The position numbers and the translations under genes were made by a program. Positions 27,040 to 36,293 of a stretch of DNA of 64,000 nucleotides are shown piece by piece. The notes below the pieces were generated by a model, which was not told the DNA's origin, did not search any database, and worked only from the letters and a program-made list of their open reading frames with translations. The stretch's first letter is position 1, and the number at the start of each line of letters is the position of its first letter. Source of the stretch: JAFAGO01 sp031987605 (GTDB lineage: Bacteria; Bacteroidota; Bacteroidia; Flavobacteriales; Weeksellaceae); contig DALZZF010000006.1 of NCBI GenBank assembly GCA_031987605.1, positions 123,423-187,422 on the forward strand, given 5' to 3'.

Positions 27040-27141
27040 TTGGGCTAACTCAAAAAAATACGCTCAAAAGAGCATCAAAATTTAGCAAAGATGATTTTCT
27101 GAGGCTATATAAAAAATTTCGGTAAAATTTTACGCAGGCTC
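27040..27141 (+). repeat. IS5-type MITE, copy A (left half lost)
   Basis: Matches the right half of the copy at 28349-28539 (from the GGGCTAA segment to the GCAGGCTC end, then TAA), with an internal deletion of about 12 bp. The left terminal repeat is absent. It lies between the efflux operon and the DUF488 gene. Confidence 0.7.
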
Positions 27142-27151
27142 TAAGGTTCAA

Positions 27152-27511
27152 TTATTTCTTCTCCAGCTTCATCAAATAATCTCGCAAAACCAATGGATGG
27201 GAATGCTGCTCATCTTTAGCACCGTATAGCAAAGTAATTTTCTCCTGATTTTTTAGTCGTTTCAGAAATTCCGGACCAAAATTATTTTCCTGAAGTTCCA
27301 AAGTGTATTTTTTAGAAAATTCATCCCATTTCGTCGGATCATGATGAAACCATTCCCGCAATTCAGTAGATGGTGCGAGATCTTTATTCCATTCATCTAA
27401 ATGGGCTTTTTCTTTGGATATTCCTCTTGGCCAAAGCCGGTCAACCAATACCCGATAACCATCTTCGGGCGAAGATTCTTCGTAAACTCTTTTCAAAACT
27501 ATTTGGGTCAT
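27152..27511 (-). CDS. DUF488 (YeaO-like) family protein
   Basis: This 119-residue protein has the family landmarks: LKRVYEESSPEDGYRVLVDR, the invariant RLWPRGISKEKA, the middle WFHHDPTKWDEF and ITLLYGAKDEQHSHPLVLRDYL near the end. Function is unestablished for the family. Its stop lies 10 bp beyond the MITE remnant. Confidence 0.88.
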   Translation of the reverse strand: MTQIVLKRVYEESSPEDGYRVLVDRLWPRGISKEKAHLDEWNKDLAPSTELREWFHHDPTKWDEFSKKYTLELQENNFGPEFLKRLKNQEKITLLYGAKDEQHSHPLVLRDYLMKLEKK

Positions 27512-27768
27512 AACGATAACTATTTTGGTTTATCCTTCGATTTAAAAGAAAGATTCTTTAGCAATCAAGAAGTCTATATAGAATCTTTTTACTCTATAAA
27601 TTTAATCATAAATTTGAAAGAATGAATCATAAAAGTCGGTTTATGAACACAAACTGCTCTTTTTGGCACAATCAACTTACGCAAATACTAAATATCTTAA
27701 AATACAAAATAGGTAGAAGCAATCAATTTGAATAATTCCAAAATTAAAGACATTAAAATTTTTCAAAA

Positions 27769-28164
27769 ATGAGTAACATCCTGAAAAATGATATTAAAAC
27801 CCGGCAAGATATCATCTTACTCGTAGATACTTTTTACGATAAAGTGAAAAAAGAACCAACGCTTGGATATATTTTCGATCAGGTAGCAAAAGTGGATTGG
27901 AGCAAACATCTTCCGGTCATGTATTCTTTCTGGTCGAGCATTTTGTTAGGTGAAAAAAGCTTCGGTGGAAATCCTATGAAAAAACATATAGAATTGGGCA
28001 AAATTACACCGATGACCGAAGTAGAATTCTCCGCCTGGAAAAAAATATTTACCGAAACCGTTTATGAACTTTTTGAAGGCGACAAAGCAAACGAAGCAGT
28101 TGTACGTGCCGAAAATATTGCAAGGCTTATGCTATTTAAAATAGAAAAAAATGCCAGAGAATAA
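27769..28164 (+). CDS. Group III truncated haemoglobin
   Basis: This 131-residue single-domain globin has the group III features: DIILLVDTFYDKVKKEPTLGYIFDQVA at the N-terminus, WSKHLPVMYSFWSSILLG, and the proximal His in PMKKHIELG. The family binds O2, NO or peroxide and is often linked to micro-oxic or nitrosative stress. It stands alone. Confidence 0.9.
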   Translation: MSNILKNDIKTRQDIILLVDTFYDKVKKEPTLGYIFDQVAKVDWSKHLPVMYSFWSSILLGEKSFGGNPMKKHIELGKITPMTEVEFSAWKKIFTETVYELFEGDKANEAVVRAENIARLMLFKIEKNARE

Positions 28165-28198
28165 TGCATTGAAAATGAAAACATCCCGGATCATTTTG

Positions 28199-28271
28199 TG
28201 ACTTCGGTGGGGATCGAACCCACGACCCATTGATTAAGAGTCAATTGCTCTGCCAACTGAGCTACGAAGCC
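28199..28271 (-). tRNA. tRNA-Lys (anticodon CTT)
   Basis: 73 bases on the minus strand fold as a full cloverleaf: acceptor GGCTTCG/CGAAGTC (one G-U), D arm GCTC...GAGC, anticodon arm ATTGA-CTCTTAA-TCAAT with anticodon CTT, T arm GTGGG-TTCGATC-CCCAC. CCA is not encoded. Confidence 0.96.
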
Positions 28272-28348
28272 TGCTTTTGTACTGCAAATTTACAACTGAT
28301 TATTCAAATAATACAGAAATTCAGCAAAAATTATTTAACTGTTTTTTA

Positions 28349-28539
28349 GAGCCTGTAATAATTTTATTGCTAAAAATTTTTATAGGTATTTTGAGATGGA
28401 TTTTTTGCTTCATGTTTGCAGATTTAGCGGGCTAAATCAAAAATAGGAAGTAGAAAATACGCTCAAAAGAGCATCAAAATTTAGCAAAGATGATTTTCTG
28501 AGGCTATATTAAAAATTTCGGTAAAATTTTCACAGGCTC
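28349..28539 (+). repeat. IS5-type MITE, copy B (complete)
   Basis: 191 bp ending in inverted repeats GAGCCTGT/ACAGGCTC, with flanking TTA on both sides (28346-28348 and 28540-28542), the 3-bp TNA duplication of IS5-group transposition. It contains palindrome GATTTAGC-GG-GCTAAATC (28421-28438) and GCTC-AAAA-GAGC. No coding capacity. Confidence 0.85.
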
Positions 28540-28597
28540 TTAGAGCCAATTTAGAATGATTTTAATTAGTTTGCCTTAAATTTTGAGCGGAAAGTCT

Positions 28598-28605
28598 TAT
28601 TTTTG
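28598..28605 (+). promoter_or_regulatory. -7 box upstream of the small lipoprotein
   Basis: TATTTTTG, 18 bp before the ATG at 28624, matches TAnnTTTG. Confidence 0.4.
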
Positions 28606-28623
28606 TACGAAATTAATTCAACA

Positions 28624-28854
28624 ATGAAAAAAATATTAGCACTTGCATTTATCGGGGTTTTAGTACTGAGCTGCTCCAAAAAACCAGATCATTCTTTACA
28701 GGATTCAAACGTAATGTTACCAGAACCGGAAGGAACTACAGTAGTGGACTCAACCGCTACGCCGGCAGCGGTAGATCAGGGGAATGCAAACGTAAATACT
28801 GCTGCTGCAGAAACTCCTGCGCCAGCTGCAATGGACTCTACAGCTACAAAATAA
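28624..28854 (+). CDS. Small alanine-rich lipoprotein
   Basis: 76 residues. The signal peptide ends in a lipobox with Cys near residue 17 (LVLSCSKK). The rest is low-complexity, rich in Ala, Thr, Pro and Glu, with no domain. The upstream ATG at 28603 would put seven extra residues before the lysine-rich n-region and leave only the -7 box overlapping it, so 28624 is preferred. Its TAA overlaps the ATG of the next gene by one base, so they are co-translated. Confidence 0.7.
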   Translation: MKKILALAFIGVLVLSCSKKPDHSLQDSNVMLPEPEGTTVVDSTATPAAVDQGNANVNTAAAETPAPAAMDSTATK

Positions 28855-29234
28855 TGAAAAAAATCATTTTTTCCTGTTTCGTTCTGTTCCTGTTCTCCTG
28901 TCAGAAAAAAGAACAGCAATCTGTGGAAACAGAAACACCAATTGTTCCGGAAGTAAAAAAAGAAGTGCGTGAAGGCAATAAAAGCCTCCCCGGTTATACA
29001 CTTATCACCGGCTCCGATTGTTTGAGTTGCCATAAAGATTCTCAAACTTTTGTCGGACCATCTTATGCCGATATTGCCGATAAATACAGTGATGCGGACG
29101 AAGAATTGCTCGCTTCAAAAATCATTGAAGGCGGAAGCGGAGTTTGGGGGCAGGTTCCTATGCAGGCGCATCCGAATGTTTCCAAAGAACACGCAAAAGA
29201 AATGGTAAAATATATATTAAGTTTTAAAAAATAG
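28854..29234 (+). CDS. Lipoprotein c-type cytochrome
   Basis: 126 residues. Signal peptide with lipobox (LFLFSCQKK, Cys near residue 16), a charged linker, then a class I cytochrome c domain with heme-binding CLSCH (about residues 57-61) and an axial Met in GQVPMQAHP. The C-terminal helix EHAKEMVKYILSFKK is typical. A periplasmic electron carrier tethered to a membrane; the partner is unknown. Co-transcribed with the preceding lipoprotein. Confidence 0.88.
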   Translation: MKKIIFSCFVLFLFSCQKKEQQSVETETPIVPEVKKEVREGNKSLPGYTLITGSDCLSCHKDSQTFVGPSYADIADKYSDADEELLASKIIEGGSGVWGQVPMQAHPNVSKEHAKEMVKYILSFKK

Positions 29235-29257
29235 TATTTCAACACATTGAAAAATAA

Positions 29258-29285
29258 TAAAGGCAGCAAAGGCTGTCTTTTTTGT
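29258..29285 (+). terminator. Intrinsic terminator after the cytochrome gene
   Basis: Hairpin AAGGCAGC-AAAG-GCTGTCTT (one G-U) running into T6. Confidence 0.65.
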
Positions 29286-29298
29286 TCCAGAAAATCCT

Positions 29299-29306
29299 TA
29301 TTTTTG
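29299..29306 (+). promoter_or_regulatory. -7 box upstream of lysS
   Basis: TATTTTTG, 24 bp before the lysS ATG. A TTTG at 29281-29284 is closer than the usual spacing. Confidence 0.35.
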
Positions 29307-29329
29307 CAAGTCGAAAAAATTTAATTACA

Positions 29330-31027
29330 ATGTCATTATCAGAACAGGAAATCATCCGCCGAGAAAAACTTCAGAAACTTACCGAATTGGGCATCAATGC
29401 ATATCCTGCAGAGGAATATAAAATTACCGATACTGCAGAATATCTAAAAGTCGCTTACGAAGAAGGGAAGAAGGTGAAGATCGCCGGAAGACTGATGTCC
29501 AGAAGAATTCAGGGGAAAGCAAGTTTTGCTGAACTTCAGGATTCTACCGGAAAAATTCAGGTGTATTTCAATCGTGATGAAATCTGTCCTGGTGAAGATA
29601 AAACTTTGTATAACGACGTTTACAAACACCTTTTGGATATTGGTGATATTATCGGGATTGAAGGAGAAATGTTTAAAACCCAAGTTGGAGAAATCACCGT
29701 TTTGGTGAAAAATTTCACGCTTTTAACCAAATCACTTCGTCCGCTTCCGCTTCCAAAAGTAGATGCAGAAGGACATGTTTTTGATGCCTTCAACGATCCG
29801 GAAATGCGATACAGACAGCGTTATGCTGATTTGGTGGTAAATCCGAACGTTAAAGAAATCTTTGTGAAGAGAACCAAATTATTCAACGCGATGCGTGAAT
29901 TTTTCAACAAAGCCGGATATTTTGAAGTGGAAACACCGATTTTGCAGGCAATTCCCGGAGGTGCGGCTGCAAGACCTTTTATTACCCATCACAACGCTCT
30001 GGATATTCCTTTGTATTTAAGAATTGCGAATGAATTGTATCTGAAAAGATTGATCGTTGGTGGTTTTGATGGTGTTTATGAATTCTCGAAAAACTTCAGA
30101 AATGAAGGGATGGACAGAACCCATAACCCGGAATTTACCGCTATGGAAATTTATGTGGCGTACAAAGATTACAACTGGATGATGACTTTTACCGAACAGT
30201 TGCTGGAATTCTGCGCAAGAGAAGTAAATGGAGGAGGTTCAAAATCCACGTTCGGCGAACATGAAATTCAGTGGAAAGCACCATATCCGAGAATTTCGAT
30301 GACGGATGCTATTATTCAATATACCGGTTTCGATATTACCGGAAAATCAGAAGACGAAATTCGTGATTTTGCTAAATCCATCGGCATCGAAGTGAATGAA
30401 ACTATGGGTAAAGGAAAATTGATTGATGAAATTTTTGGGGAGAAATGTGAAGGAAACTTCATTCAGCCAACCTTCATTACCGATTATCCGATCGAAATGT
30501 CGCCTTTGACCAAGAAACACCGCAGTAAAGAAGGTTTAACCGAACGTTTCGAGTTGATGGTGTGCGGAAAAGAAATCGCCAATGCCTATTCCGAATTGAA
30601 TGATCCGATTGATCAGAGAGAGCGTTTTGAAGAGCAGTTAAAATTATCCGAAAAAGGTGATGATGAAGCCATGTTTATCGATCAGGATTTCCTTCGTGCT
30701 TTGGAATACGGAATGCCGCCAACCTCAGGTTTGGGAATCGGAATGGATCGTTTAATTATGTTCCTTACCAACAATCCGTCCATTCAGGAAGTATTGTTTT
30801 TCCCACAAATGAGACCGGAGAAAAAAGCTCCAACCATTGAACTGGCGGAAGAAGAAAAAATTATTATAGACCTTTTAAAAGCAGGTGAAGCCTTGCTGTT
30901 AAGCGAAGTAAAAGAAAAATCTGCACTTTCCGGAAAAAAATGGGATAAAGCCTCCAAAACCTTAACCAAAAATAATCTGGTAAAAGTGGAGAAAGTTGAT
31001 GATGAATTGGTAATCAAATTGATATAG
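29330..31027 (+). CDS. lysS: Lysyl-tRNA synthetase (class II)
   Basis: About 565 residues. The N-terminal OB-fold anticodon-binding domain (about 55-160) has GRLMSRRIQGKASFAELQD. The class II catalytic core has motif 1 near FFNKAGYFEVETPIL, motif 2 FRNEGMDRTHNPEFT and motif 3 GLGIGMDRLIM. About 65 extra C-terminal residues after PQMRPEKK form a winged-helix-like tail seen in some Bacteroidota LysRS. ATG 29330 was preferred to 29282, which would sit upstream of the -7 box. Confidence 0.96.
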   Translation: MSLSEQEIIRREKLQKLTELGINAYPAEEYKITDTAEYLKVAYEEGKKVKIAGRLMSRRIQGKASFAELQDSTGKIQVYFNRDEICPGEDKTLYNDVYKHLLDIGDIIGIEGEMFKTQVGEITVLVKNFTLLTKSLRPLPLPKVDAEGHVFDAFNDPEMRYRQRYADLVVNPNVKEIFVKRTKLFNAMREFFNKAGYFEVETPILQAIPGGAAARPFITHHNALDIPLYLRIANELYLKRLIVGGFDGVYEFSKNFRNEGMDRTHNPEFTAMEIYVAYKDYNWMMTFTEQLLEFCAREVNGGGSKSTFGEHEIQWKAPYPRISMTDAIIQYTGFDITGKSEDEIRDFAKSIGIEVNETMGKGKLIDEIFGEKCEGNFIQPTFITDYPIEMSPLTKKHRSKEGLTERFELMVCGKEIANAYSELNDPIDQRERFEEQLKLSEKGDDEAMFIDQDFLRALEYGMPPTSGLGIGMDRLIMFLTNNPSIQEVLFFPQMRPEKKAPTIELAEEEKIIIDLLKAGEALLLSEVKEKSALSGKKWDKASKTLTKNNLVKVEKVDDELVIKLI

Positions 31028-31089
31028 ATATTTAGATATCACATGATTTTTCATATTTTAAAGAATATGAAAAATCCTTTAAACACAAC

Positions 31090-31130
31090 GTTTGTCATTT
31101 CGCAGAAATCCAATTTCTCTTTGTAGAGAT
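31090..31130 (-). repeat. Dispersed intergenic repeat, copy 1
   Basis: The minus strand reads TCTCTACAAAGAGA... then GATTTCTGCGAAATGACAAA. The same motif, with few changes, is on the plus strand at 47871-47908. Confidence 0.55.
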
Positions 31131-31238
31131 GAAAAAGAGGTGAAAATTCTTTTATAATATTGATTTACAATAGAATATGCCAATAAAAGTATGAAATGAT
31201 GTACTTACATCAATAAATCTTTGAAAAACATAAAAAAG

Positions 31239-31270
31239 TCGCAGTTCTTGCCAAAGAGCTGCGATTTTTC
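31239..31270 (+). terminator. Strong bidirectional-looking terminator hairpin
   Basis: Eleven-base-pair stem TCGCAGTTCTT/AAGAGCTGCGA (one G-U) with loop GCCA, flanked by A-rich left and T-rich right sides. Probably ends lysS transcription 210 bp upstream. Confidence 0.7.
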
Positions 31271-31635
31271 TTTTTATGGCGAGAAGAAATCCCCAAAAAG
31301 CATACTTAGGAATATTTTTTTTTGAATTTTAATAGTGCATTCTTTTAATCAATAGGTTGTGTTTTTTAGATATTATGCAAAAAATACTATATATAAAAGA
31401 TTTAAATTCTGATTATTGATAAATATATGGTGTTTTAATCTTTTGATTTTTAAACTTATAGATTGTTTTTGGTATTCAGTTTGGTTCTAAATTATATTTC
31501 ATTCGTTATTGATAATTCAATATTAATAACTCTTAATTTCAAAAAAGATAATAAAAAAAATTTTGATTTTTTGTGTTTTATTTATAACATTGTGGCTTCC
31601 TTTATAAAAATAACAAATCTTAACAACAAGTGAAC

Positions 31636-34600
31636 ATGGAAACTGGATATGGATTATACCGTCCTGAATTTGAATTTGATTCTTGCGGTGTTGGCTTCGT
31701 ATCGCATATAAAAGGAGTAAAATCTTTTAAAATTATCAGCGATGCCATTACCATGCTTGAAAATATGGAGCACCGCGGCGCTACCGGTTACGAAAGCAAT
31801 ACCGGAGACGGTGCCGGAATACAAATTCAGATTCCGCACGAACTATTATATGATGAAGCACTGAACTGCGGTTTCGATTTGCCGGAACCCGGGCATTATG
31901 GAGTAGGAATGCTTTTCTTCCCGAAAAATTCTTTTATCCGCGACGAATGCAAAGAAATTATTCAGCAGTCGGCAGATAAATTGGGCTTAAAAATTTTAGG
32001 CTACCGCCCGGTTCCTGTTTCCAATACAGATCTGGGAAATTTGGCCAAAAGCGTAGAACCCGTAATGGAAATGCTTTTTGTGGAACGCCCTTATGATATC
32101 GATTCAGAAAAAGAATTTGAAAAAAAACTTTTCGTTTTCCGAAATTATATTTCCCACCAAAATACGAATGTCACCACCAATGATCCGATTGGTTTTTATG
32201 TCGCATCCTTTTCGTGCAAAAAACTGATTTATAAAGGTCAGTTGCGAAGTGTGCAGATTCGGCAATATTTCAAAGATCTTACCGATCCCAGAACCCGTTC
32301 CGCATTTGGAATGGTGCATTCGCGTTTTGCCACCAATACCAATCCTACGTGGAGTTTGGCGCAGCCGTTCCGTTTTATCGCGCACAATGGAGAAATCAAT
32401 ACCATTGGTGGAAATTTGAATTGGCTGAAATCCTCAGAGAAAACCTTTAGCAGCGATGCATTTACCGCACAGGAAATGGATATGATTCTTCCGTTGACCA
32501 GACCCGGACAGTCGGATTCTTCTTATCTCGACAATATGGTGGAATTGCTCTATCATTCCGGAAGATCGCTTCCGCATGCCATGATGATGCTGATTCCCGA
32601 AGCATGGGACGGGCACGAACAAATGGAGCAGTACAAAAAAGATTTTTATGAATTTCACGCCTGTATGATGGAACCTTGGGATGGTCCGGCTTCCATTTCT
32701 TTTACCAACGGCGATATTATCGGCGCAACTTTGGACAGAAACGGACTTCGCCCTTCCCGATATTGCGTTACCAGCGATGATATTGTGGTGATGGCTTCAG
32801 AATCCGGCGCACTTCCCGTAGCTCCCGAAAAAGTAGTAAAAAGAGGAAGGCTTCAGCCCGGGAAAATGTTTTTGGTGGATATGATTAAAGGAGAAATCAT
32901 CAGCGATGATGAACTGAAAAAAGAAATCTGTACCTCAAAACCCTATCGCGAATGGCTCGATAAAATGAACATCAGTTTAAATGAGCTTGCCAATCCGAGA
33001 GTGAAATTTAACAGGCTTCAAAACGAAGATATTTTTAAATACCAAAAGGCTTTTGGATATTCCCGCGAAGATGTGAACGTTATTGTGAAATCCATGGCTC
33101 TGGAAGCCAAAGAACCCATTGGTTCTATGGGATTTGATTCTCCGCTTGCGGTTTTAAGTGAAAAGCCACAGCATTTAAGTTCATATTTCAAGCAATTGTT
33201 TGCTCAGGTTACCAATCCGCCCATTGATCCGATTCGTGAAAAACTGGTAATGTCGTTAACCACCATTATCGGCGGAACCGGAAATTTATTGGAAGAAGAC
33301 GAAAGTTTTGCTCATTCCATCCGACTGGAAACTCCTATTCTGAATAATATTCAACTGGAAAAACTCCGAAGTGTGGACACCGGAAAATTTCAGGCAAAAA
33401 CCATTTATACCTATTTCAATGCCGACGGAAAATCCGGAAATTTGAGGAAAGCCATCGACAGAATTTGCCGTTATGCCACAGATGCTGTGGATGATGGTTT
33501 TGAAGTCATCATTCTTTCCGATCGATCGCTGGATTCTCAGCACGCGGCAATTCCTTCATTATTGGCATGTTCGGCAGTGCATCATCATTTGATTCGGAAG
33601 GGAGTCCGCAGAAGAGTTGGTTTGGTGATGGAAGTGGGCGATGCGTGGGAAGTGCATCATTTTGCCACACTTCTTGGTTTTGGAGCGACAGCCATTAATC
33701 CGTATCTGGCATTGGCAAGTATCCGGCAAATGGTTCATGAAGGTGAATTCGGAGAAAATGCCAACCTCGATCAATTAAAGAATAATTATAAAAAAGCAGT
33801 GGGTGAAGGTTTGTTAAAAATCTTTTCCAAAATGGGAATTTCTACATTGCAATCCTATCACGGGGCACAGATTTTTGAGATTATCGGTTTGAATAAATTT
33901 GTGGTGAATACATGTTTTGCAGGCGCAGTTTCAAGAATTGAGGGAATCGGTTTTGATGAAATTGCACAGGAAGCACTCGTAAAACATCAGGTGGCTTTCG
34001 CACCGAAAGAAGAATTTCCTATTCTGAATGCAGGTGGAATTTACCAATGGAAAGTCAACAGCGAATTTCATCAGTACAATCCGCAATCCGTTCATTTATT
34101 GCAGCAATCAACATGGAATAACCGATATGATATTTTCAAAAAATATTCGCGTTTGGTAAACCGAAGTACAGAAGATGCGGCTTTGCTTCGCGGTTTGCTG
34201 GAATTTCAAAACGATCGCCCATCCATTCCCGTGGAAGAAGTGGAACCCATTGAAAATATTTTAAAAAGATTTGCGACAGGAGCCATGTCATTCGGTTCGA
34301 TTTCTTTTGAAGCGCATTCCACTTTGGCGATTGCCATGAACCGTATTGGTGGAAAAAGCAACACCGGAGAAGGCGGCGAAGATGAAATTCGATATGATTT
34401 AAATGAAAATGGAGACAATTTAAAATCTGCCATTAAACAAGTTGCTTCCGGAAGATTCGGGGTTACGGCAAGATATTTGGCCGAGGCAGATGAAATTCAG
34501 ATCAAAATGGCGCAGGGTGCAAAACCCGGAGAAGGCGGGCAGCTTCCCGGTCATAAAGTTGATGAATGGATTGGTAAAACCCGACATTCAACCCCGGGTG

Positions 34601-36135
34601 TTGGTTTAATTTCTCCGCCGCCGCATCACGATATTTACTCCATTGAAGATTTGGCGCAATTGATTTTCGATTTGAAAAATGCCAACCGTCATTCCAGAAT
34701 TTCCGTGAAATTGGTTTCTAAAGCCGGAGTGGGAACTATTGCTTCCGGGGTTGCAAAAGCCAAAGCAGATCATATTTTGATTTCGGGTTATGATGGCGGA
34801 ACCGGGGCATCACCTTTGAGTTCGATTCGTCATACCGGACTTCCCTGGGAATTAGGCCTGGCGGAAACCCATCAGACTTTAATTAAAAATAAACTTCGGC
34901 AAAGAGTAACCGTTCAGGTGGACGGACAGGTGAAAACAGGGCGTGATTTGGCGGTTGCAACATTGCTCGGTGCGGAAGAATGGGGAATTGCTACTTCTGC
35001 GTTGATTGTGGAGGGCTGCATCTTGATGCGTAAATGTCACCTCAATACTTGTCCGGTCGGAATTGCAACCCAGAATCCGGAACTGCGCGAAAAATTCAAA
35101 GGAAAACCAGAACATCTGGTGAATTATTTTGTTTTTCTCGCCACAGAAATGCGCGAAATTATGGCGAGTCTTGGTTTCCGGACGGTTGATGAAATGGTGG
35201 GGCAAAGCCAGTGTTTGGTGAAAAGAGAAGATGTGAAATTCTGGAAACATCAGAATATCGATTTAAAACCTTTGCTGTTTAAAGCTGAAACAGATTTACC
35301 AATTATAAAAGCGGAAGATCAGGATCATGGTTTAGCGGAATCCATTTCATTTAAAATGTTGGATGCTGCAAATGAAGCGCTTCAAAAAGGAGAAAATGTG
35401 TATTGGGAATTTCCAATTAAAAATACCGATCGTGCTGCCGGAACGATTCTTTCACACGAAATCACTAAGAAATTCAAATCCGAAGGAATGCGGGAAGATG
35501 CGTTGGTTTTCAAATTTAAAGGAACAGCCGGACAAAGTTTTGGAGCATTCTGCAACAAAGGGATGACGATGATTCTGGAAGGCGATGCCAACGATTATTT
35601 CGGGAAAGGACTTTCAGGGGCGAAACTGGCGGTTTTTCCAGATGAAACTTCAAAAATTAAAGCCGAAGAAAATATCATTATCGGAAATGTGGCGTTGTAT
35701 GGAGCGACTTCCGGAAAGGTATTTATCAACGGAATGGCGGGCGAACGTTTTGCAGTCCGAAATAGTGGTGCTGCTGCGGTTGTAGAAGGAATCGGCGATC
35801 ATGGCTGTGAATATATGACCGGAGGAACTGTGGTAATTTTGGGCAATGTCGGAAGAAATTTCGGAGCCGGAATGAGTGGCGGAATTGCCTATATCTGGGA
35901 TATTCACGGAACTTTGAAACAAAATTTCAATGCAGAAATGGCGGATCTGGAAATGCTTACCAATCAGGATCGGGAACTGGTGTTCAATATGATTTCCGAA
36001 CATTATAAAATGACGAACTCTACTTTGGCGGATTACCTATTGAAAGATTTTGAAAGCAATTTTCCGTATTTCGTAAAAGTTTATCCAAGGGAATATAAGA
36101 AAGTGATTGAAAGTCAAGTAAACGTTCTGAAGTAG
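31636..36135 (+). CDS. gltB: Glutamate synthase large subunit (NADPH-GOGAT alpha)
   Basis: About 1499 residues. It transfers the glutamine amide to 2-oxoglutarate with GltD. After a short propeptide, FEFDSCGVGF gives the N-terminal nucleophile Cys of the class II amidotransferase domain, followed by LENMEHRGATGYE. The central and FMN domains have GEGGEDEIRY, KPGEGGQLPGHKV and SGYDGGTGASPLSS. The Cys cluster CHLNTCPVG holds the 3Fe-4S site. The C-terminal GXGXG beta-helix is present. A GTG at 31630 is also possible, but ATG 31636 gives the better N-terminus. Confidence 0.97.
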   Translation: METGYGLYRPEFEFDSCGVGFVSHIKGVKSFKIISDAITMLENMEHRGATGYESNTGDGAGIQIQIPHELLYDEALNCGFDLPEPGHYGVGMLFFPKNSFIRDECKEIIQQSADKLGLKILGYRPVPVSNTDLGNLAKSVEPVMEMLFVERPYDIDSEKEFEKKLFVFRNYISHQNTNVTTNDPIGFYVASFSCKKLIYKGQLRSVQIRQYFKDLTDPRTRSAFGMVHSRFATNTNPTWSLAQPFRFIAHNGEINTIGGNLNWLKSSEKTFSSDAFTAQEMDMILPLTRPGQSDSSYLDNMVELLYHSGRSLPHAMMMLIPEAWDGHEQMEQYKKDFYEFHACMMEPWDGPASISFTNGDIIGATLDRNGLRPSRYCVTSDDIVVMASESGALPVAPEKVVKRGRLQPGKMFLVDMIKGEIISDDELKKEICTSKPYREWLDKMNISLNELANPRVKFNRLQNEDIFKYQKAFGYSREDVNVIVKSMALEAKEPIGSMGFDSPLAVLSEKPQHLSSYFKQLFAQVTNPPIDPIREKLVMSLTTIIGGTGNLLEEDESFAHSIRLETPILNNIQLEKLRSVDTGKFQAKTIYTYFNADGKSGNLRKAIDRICRYATDAVDDGFEVIILSDRSLDSQHAAIPSLLACSAVHHHLIRKGVRRRVGLVMEVGDAWEVHHFATLLGFGATAINPYLALASIRQMVHEGEFGENANLDQLKNNYKKAVGEGLLKIFSKMGISTLQSYHGAQIFEIIGLNKFVVNTCFAGAVSRIEGIGFDEIAQEALVKHQVAFAPKEEFPILNAGGIYQWKVNSEFHQYNPQSVHLLQQSTWNNRYDIFKKYSRLVNRSTEDAALLRGLLEFQNDRPSIPVEEVEPIENILKRFATGAMSFGSISFEAHSTLAIAMNRIGGKSNTGEGGEDEIRYDLNENGDNLKSAIKQVASGRFGVTARYLAEADEIQIKMAQGAKPGEGGQLPGHKVDEWIGKTRHSTPGVGLISPPPHHDIYSIEDLAQLIFDLKNANRHSRISVKLVSKAGVGTIASGVAKAKADHILISGYDGGTGASPLSSIRHTGLPWELGLAETHQTLIKNKLRQRVTVQVDGQVKTGRDLAVATLLGAEEWGIATSALIVEGCILMRKCHLNTCPVGIATQNPELREKFKGKPEHLVNYFVFLATEMREIMASLGFRTVDEMVGQSQCLVKREDVKFWKHQNIDLKPLLFKAETDLPIIKAEDQDHGLAESISFKMLDAANEALQKGENVYWEFPIKNTDRAAGTILSHEITKKFKSEGMREDALVFKFKGTAGQSFGAFCNKGMTMILEGDANDYFGKGLSGAKLAVFPDETSKIKAEENIIIGNVALYGATSGKVFINGMAGERFAVRNSGAAAVVEGIGDHGCEYMTGGTVVILGNVGRNFGAGMSGGIAYIWDIHGTLKQNFNAEMADLEMLTNQDRELVFNMISEHYKMTNSTLADYLLKDFESNFPYFVKVYPREYKKVIESQVNVLK

Positions 36136-36186
36136 AATCAAAAGCAAAGTACAAGTAGGAAAATGCCTCGAGAATTTTCGCATAAA

Positions 36187-36262
36187 GTCACGAAGTGACG
36201 ATTTAAAAAAGGATAGGATGAAGTCCTATCAGAATTAAAAAAGGATAGGATGCAGTCCTATC
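36187..36262. repeat. REP-like triple hairpin between gltB and gltD
   Basis: GTCAC-GAA-GTGAC (36187-36199), then GATTTAAAAAAG, GATAGGA-TGAAG-TCCTATC (36212-36230), and a second copy GATAGGA-TGCAG-TCCTATC (36244-36262). Same family as 166-207. Lying inside the gltBD operon, it may modulate the ratio of the two subunits (inference). Confidence 0.7.
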
Positions 36263-36293
36263 AAATAATTGATCCAAAAACAAATGAAATATA

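Larger units (their letters stand above)
31028..31629 (+). other. AT-rich gap before gltB
   Basis: No gene. At 31090-31130 is an inverted copy of a dispersed repeat also found at 47871-47908. A terminator lies at 31239-31270. The final 360 bp is extremely AT-rich and precedes gltB, so a nitrogen-responsive promoter may be there, but I cannot point to a clear one. Confidence 0.4.

Noticed and set aside
31630..31635. GTG start for gltB
   Set aside because: The ATG six bases later gives the usual short propeptide before the nucleophile Cys.
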